A DNA stretch of 6,556 bases from Desulfobacteraceae bacterium (GTDB lineage Bacteria; Desulfobacterota; Desulfobacteria; Desulfobacterales; Desulfobacteraceae): assembly GCA_024225895.1 (NCBI GenBank), contig JAAEMC010000269.1:1-6556 (forward strand), read 5' to 3'. Positions 6,524 through 6,556 of this stretch are shown piece after piece. Under the pieces are notes generated by a model. It saw only the letters and a program-made list of their open reading frames with translations. It had not been told where the DNA came from and did not search any database. Position 1 is the stretch's first letter; every line of letters begins with the position of its first letter. The position numbers and the translations under genes were made by a program.

Positions 6524-6556
6524 ATTTTGAATGAAGATACCGCATTTAGGACTAAA

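Noticed and set aside
1..6556. Defence system, CRISPR array, integron attC site or tRNA gene
   Set aside because: No evenly spaced repeat-spacer pattern, no attC core pairs with proper spacing, no tRNA-like cloverleaf and no nuclease, toxin or transposase frame were found.

Overview
The window looks like ordinary chromosomal DNA from a Gram-negative bacterium. It has an outer-membrane beta-barrel gene with a signal peptide and a C-terminal phenylalanine, and a GlnRS very close to the gammaproteobacterial type. Moderate GC content, repeat-rich acidic proteins and a phage-type ORF6N remnant beside housekeeping genes would fit a sulfate-reducing desulfobacterium (Desulfobacterota). That placement is inference from sequence style; no 16S or lineage marker is present.

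Layout: (a) 1-813 (+) is the C-terminal part of cysteinyl-tRNA synthetase, open at the left edge, followed by a textbook Rho-independent terminator (842-877). (b) About 887-1243 (+) is the C-terminal two thirds of an ORF6N-domain protein. It has lost its N-terminus and any credible start, and its homology begins within about 15 bases of the cysS terminator. (c) A long hairpin at 1276-1318 lies between this remnant and the next gene and best serves the minus strand. (d) 1343-3262 (-) encodes a 639-residue acidic protein made almost wholly of about 18 degenerate 34-residue helical repeats (TPR/HAT-like), with no other domain. (e) 3462-5207 (-) is glnS, with an unusual lysine/asparagine tail encoded by three perfect copies of a 12-base repeat. 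(f) 5208-5473 is non-coding. It holds a possible glnS promoter, a small repeat cluster and a 71-base segment bounded by perfect 9-bp inverted repeats. (g) 5474-6463 (-) is a secreted outer-membrane barrel of apparent DUF2860 type, with a well-placed -10 box and Shine-Dalgarno sequence just upstream.

The two aminoacyl-tRNA synthetases face opposite ways, so they are not one operon. The three minus-strand genes are separated by 199 and 266 bases and each has its own ribosome binding site. They look like separate or loosely coupled units. No defence system, CRISPR array, tRNA, rRNA or complete mobile element was seen. The least explained items are the repeat solenoid, with cysteines recurring at one repeat position, and the inverted-repeat segment upstream of glnS.
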